Shown in pieces: positions 59,874 through 64,000 of a stretch of 64,000 nt of DNA. The stretch's first letter is position 1. Every line of letters begins with the position of its first letter. This DNA comes from Nymphaea colorata (lineage: Eukaryota; Streptophyta; Magnoliopsida; Nymphaeales; Nymphaeaceae). The stretch spans positions 19,050,040 through 19,114,039 of the forward strand of contig NC_045145.1 in NCBI RefSeq assembly GCF_008831285.2. The letters are read 5' to 3'. The notes under the pieces are model-generated. The model did not search any database. It had not been told where the DNA came from and worked only from the letters and a program-made list of their open reading frames with translations. The position numbers and the translations under genes were made by a program.

Positions 59874-60141
59874 TATGCAGAGAGTTAGGTGCAGGAACTA
59901 AATTTTGATTTAAGAGGACAGGCATACACTGGTGTTGAATAATGAAGGAAAAACCATTACAGTAAAAAGCTTTTTCCTTTTCCTTTTGCTTTTGTCATGG
60001 CAGTAACTATGCAGAGAGTTAGGTGCAGGAACTAAATTTTGATTTAAGAGGACAGGCATGCACTGGTGTTGAATGATGAAGGAAAAACCATTACAGTGAA
60101 AAGCTTTTTCCTTTGCCTTTTGCTTTTGTCATGCAATAAAC
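59874..60141. repeat. Two-copy 134-bp tandem duplication, nearly identical
   Basis: Copies 59874-60007 and 60008-60141 differ at only a handful of positions. Both contain gcagagagttaggtgcagga and aaaccattacagt. The event is recent. Confidence 0.92.
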
Positions 60142-61315
60142 TTTTGTCATGAGTTTACCCTTTCGCAGAAGCTATTCTTACTGTCAGTGATGATCACTAT
60201 GCAGGTAACACCAAGAAAAAAAACATTCCGACAAACTAAAACTGTTATCTGTTTCCACTCTCTCTCAGTGTAATACAAAACTGGCATTTTCAGAGTGATC
60301 GTCGCAAAGTTAACGAATAAACATAAGAAAACGTATAGCTTTGCAGATCGCTTGAGTAATTAGGAAGACGATAGTTGTGATGAAACAAGCATGTGGCCAA
60401 TATTTTCTGGGCGTGTAACTTTCTGGTCTGATCATGGCGGCAAAAGCACGTAGAGATTGAGACGGCATTTCCTCTAAGAAGGGTAACACAGTCGCAGAGC
60501 ATCATTGTTCGAGGGTCCCACCTCCTGTTGAAATGGTGACAGCGTCGTGTAGGCACAGTCAGAGAATGCAACCTGCTGGTTACCTCTTCTCTGATCATGT
60601 CGGGACCAGACGTACAGCTCTTTCCCCTTCCACACTCTTCTTCTGAGCCCTTTAATTCGAGACGCTTCCACCTTTGCCAATCTCAAATTTGATTTCCCTT
60701 TTTCTCTTCAAACTAAGTTCCTTATAATAGATTTGGAGTAGCTTGGTCCTGGCAAGCTCATCCTAATGTGCTAATTTGTATCTATATTTAAAATATTTAA
60801 GCGAATAAAGTAATTTATACAGCTGTTACGTTTCAGTGCTTGGCTTGTTCATCGTAATTTATATGCTATATATAAAATTTTTAAGCGAATAAAGTTTCTT
60901 ATATATAGTGCAACTACATGTATAATAAAATGTGTATGTATATGGGCCTTTAGTTTAACTCATATTCAACAAATATGGCTGTCCGGTGGATGTCCAGAAT
61001 TTTAGCTGGATTTCAATAGTTCTTCGTAAATTTGGGCACAGAGTGCTTGCATTTATAAAGTTAAAAAGATTTTTAACTTCTATGTATAGATTTAATTTGT
61101 GAAAGTCGAAAAAACCGCAACCACATATGACTATTTTTTGAAGCGCATATTTTTCCAATATTCTGGTTCAAGTCAGTTTTTTAGCAAAACTAGTCAGAGG
61201 GGCCAAAATGGTTAAAGAGGAGCTGAATTTCTCCAGCGATTTAAAGGTCCGTCTACTTATGGTCATCCGATGCGATTAAAAACGCCAGAGGGTTTCTTTG
61301 TTATGGAGAAAATCC

Positions 61316-61318
<3 letters not shown>

Positions 61319-61373
<55 letters not shown>
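61319..61373. repeat. (AT)27 microsatellite
   Basis: About 54 bp of uninterrupted AT dinucleotide, able to form cruciforms and likely to vary in length. Confidence 0.95.
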
Positions 61374-61374
<1 letters not shown>

Positions 61375-63298
61375 CAAAGTAAAAGGAGAGATTCTATTCT
61401 AACAATCCACTGTTCATGTAACTCTGATCAATTTATTTTTTTGTCATTGATTGCTCAAGCTTTCATTGAACGGCAACTCGAACAATTAATGAGTTGAAAA
61501 GGACAGACTGTTCTCCAATAACAGTTTTCCTCATTAAGTTTGCCTTTTATACATACAAATTAAACACACGAAAAGAAAGATTCGTGTTTTGCTTATTGTT
61601 TAATAAGAGTTCCTCCCACCGTATCGAATCAATCATTTAATTGTTACTAGGAAACGCACGTTGTATGCAAAAGAAAAATTCAGTTCTCCACACGTATCTA
61701 CAATAGAAACCTTTTCTTTTTTTTCGTTTTCTCTGTATGAGGTGCATCTTTCCAGTTTGCTTATTTCAATTTCCCACAAACGTGATGCCAAGAGTGACAG
61801 TTCTGAATCAAATTTCTACAGAACTAAAAATTCATACATTCAACCTTTTAAACTGCCGGCAAATTCATCGGCTGTAAAGGGCCGAATACACACAAACGGA
61901 AACAACACCTTCCATAGCTCTTTCTTACCATCTGTTTACTTTGGTGGCAGTCGTCAAAGTAGGATTAGACCTATCATTTTGAATGCCTTGATGTGTCGAA
62001 GTTGTACAAAACTTTATCAAAACATCAAAGAACTGAATTCTTCTGAGCAATTAAAGATGCTCTTATTTCATCGGAACAACAGGAGGTCATCGTTGGCGAG
62101 CACCGTGCATTGTGTATTTCATGGAAACAAAAGAAATTGTTCTCTATCTTTATATATATATATATAACCATTATTGGGTCCCACTCATTAAGTGCATTAG
62201 AGACAGGGTATGATTGCAGAGGATGATCAGTTGAGGTGCTTGACAGTTTGAAGGGCTCGAGGTGTTTCAGAGACGTGTCGGCTTTTTCATCCCTTCTAGG
62301 GGTTGGCAGGCTAAGCAGTCGGTTATCTCACCTCACATTTTATCTGTGTTGTGTGGATGGATCTCTGCGCCCGGGCAGGCGGCCGCAGAGATGGAGAAGA
62401 GGGTACGTGTGCCTCCTAGATCTCAAATCTAGACTATCATGAATTAATTTCGCCATCCCACCGACTCGACGAACGAAAAGTGAGGGCGGGTGCCCCCCTT
62501 GTAGAGGGCAGCCATGACCCTCCTGGCGCTGCCCCTTCCATACCTTCCTCCATCTGCCTTGCTGGACCTGCTGCTACCTTTCCCGCTTTCAATAATGGAG
62601 CTGTTAATTTCCTCAGAATCTACCGCAGGAGGCCGAGAGTTTGCTTCGAAAATTTTATGATGAAATTGTATCTTGTTTCACTCTAGTAAGTTGTTGTACT
62701 TACTGTGTGATTCTCTGTCTTCGTATTTCCGCTCAAGAATTTCTTTGCTTATTTTATTGTAGATCTCCCCAAATCAAGGGCATCGTGCTGTACAAACTTC
62801 AAAGCGTCAATTGTATTTATTCTCTCGTGTTAATGGAAAATACTGTGGGGAACTTCTTAAAACAAAACATCGTTTGTCATGCATGACAAGCTGTGGCCTG
62901 AGAAGAGATGACGTGATATGGCTCTGCCAACTTTGGTTGGATTTGCTTGCGGCCATCGTCATCTTTCTCCGCAGATTATTGTTAATTACCTATAAAAATT
63001 TACAGGGTTTAAAATTAAGAAGTCATTGGACGGCAGAGGAAGCAGGCACGTATGTATAAGCACCAAACTTACGTAACTATAATATTGATAGGGTGATGGT
63101 GGGTACTGTACTGATACCCATAAAAGAGCAGGGCCAAATTTGTGACACTCCATCTCTAAAGTCTCGTTGATTGCCACTTCCAATATGTTTCCTCGCTTCT
63201 TGAACCAAAACTCCAAATCACTGCTCATAAATTTGCAGTAACCCGTCTAACTCTCCATTCCTCCTTTAGCTAGGGAGCAGCAGACGGGTCCTCACACG

Positions 63299-63322
63299 GG
63301 AGAGAGAGAGAGAGAGAGAGAG
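63299..63322. repeat. (GA)n microsatellite
   Basis: About 12 copies of ga, followed by an imperfect extension. Confidence 0.9.
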
Positions 63323-64000
63323 CGAGAGATTTTAATTCTCCATTTCAGAGCCATGAGCAGAGCATGGAATGTGTATTGGTTTCATAAAAGAAAGTCGAAC
63401 GTATGGGAAAGAAGGTTGAGGCTACAAATTTATTGACTCACAGCGCATTTTACCTTTCGAGCGCAGAAATTAATTGTGGTTCCATCAAGATCCATCAAGA
63501 TGAGTGAGAATCGGTCTATTTCTTCTCAAATAGACGCACCAGTCAGTTCCTTATCTATCACAGCCAAACTGACCTGCTGTGTAAAAATAAAGTTCGCGGG
63601 CATGAGTCGCGTCCCCCCCGCAGAATGAGAAGTACTGATTTTGATGCGAAATCGCTTCTCTTTTCGTACTGAACAGAAAAAAGGAAAGAAAGAGCAACTA
63701 TTTAAACGTAAAAAGAAAAAGGGTCGGTCCGGTTGAACACTTCTCATCGATGAGGCGAGTCCAATGCGCCTGCTTATAATGTGAAGGGATTAAGGAACTT
63801 TCAAGAGAAAGCTTGGTCGATCGAGCAACCAGCCACAAAGATTAAACGAGGGCCAGTTAAAAGCTGAAACGGCTTTGCTTAAACAGATTCAGATATCACT
63901 TTCGTGAAAGCGATTGTAGCGATAGGAATGCCACAGTTAAGTGGGCTCATTCATAATCTCTTTCTGCTTCTCTCTCCTCCTTGTGCTGTTGTCTGTTAAT

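Larger units (their letters stand above)
53204..64000. other. Gene-poor region downstream of bL12m
   Basis: I find no gene with recognisable domains here. Short frames occur on both strands, the longest at 55896-56249 (-), 56001-56351 (+) and 61661-62167 (+); none has a recognisable domain or clear splice context. The region is AT-rich, with microsatellites and tandem duplications listed separately. A real gene with small exons or an RNA gene could be missed by eye. Confidence 0.45.

Noticed and set aside
61319..61373. AT palindrome considered as a cruciform-type regulatory element or CRISPR-like repeat
   Set aside because: It is a plain dinucleotide microsatellite. No spaced repeats of constant length exist anywhere in the window, and CRISPR arrays are not expected in plant nuclear DNA.

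Overview
This window is nuclear DNA of a flowering plant. The sequence is AT-rich, the genes have many short exons with GT-AG introns, the protein families include plant-specific versions, and plant-type transposons are present. I cannot name the species. Five protein-coding genes can be read, and every splice phase I checked closes without a frameshift or internal stop.

Layout. Positions 1-5400 hold no gene I can support: AT-rich spacer, a MITE-like element (2880-3106), short tandem duplications and a 39-base T run. Positions 6213-19016 (+) carry a 17-exon F-box/leucine-rich-repeat gene of the FBL15 (SLOW MOTION) type. Spacer 19017-23215 contains a 5'-truncated LINE on the minus strand. Positions 23216-23842 (+) are a GC-rich single-exon germin-like protein gene with a TATA box. 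Positions 27941-38665 (+) are a seven-exon MOB1 kinase-activator gene. Its last intron holds a 4.9-kb Ty1/copia element on the minus strand (32412-37315) with matching LTRs, a 5-bp target duplication, a tRNA-iMet primer site and an uninterrupted pol, but no recognisable gag. Positions 40927-45231 (-) are a nine-exon Golgi O-fucosyltransferase-family gene. Positions 52622-53203 (+) are a single-exon mitochondrial ribosomal protein bL12m gene; a possible short exon on the opposite strand (51810-52018) starts about 600 bp away. Positions 53204-64000 are spacer with microsatellites and recent tandem duplications.

The genes are independent single-gene units and do not form a pathway cluster: SCF ubiquitin ligase specificity (FBL15), an apoplastic cupin (germin-like), Hippo/NDR signalling (MOB1), Golgi glycosylation (O-FucT) and mitochondrial translation (bL12m). 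The most distinctive structure is the young, gag-less copia element inside MOB1. Its leader holds a GGC/GCA-rich triplet tract where gag would normally lie. I found no CRISPR array, operon, rRNA or convincing tRNA, and no clear evidence of an undescribed multi-gene system.
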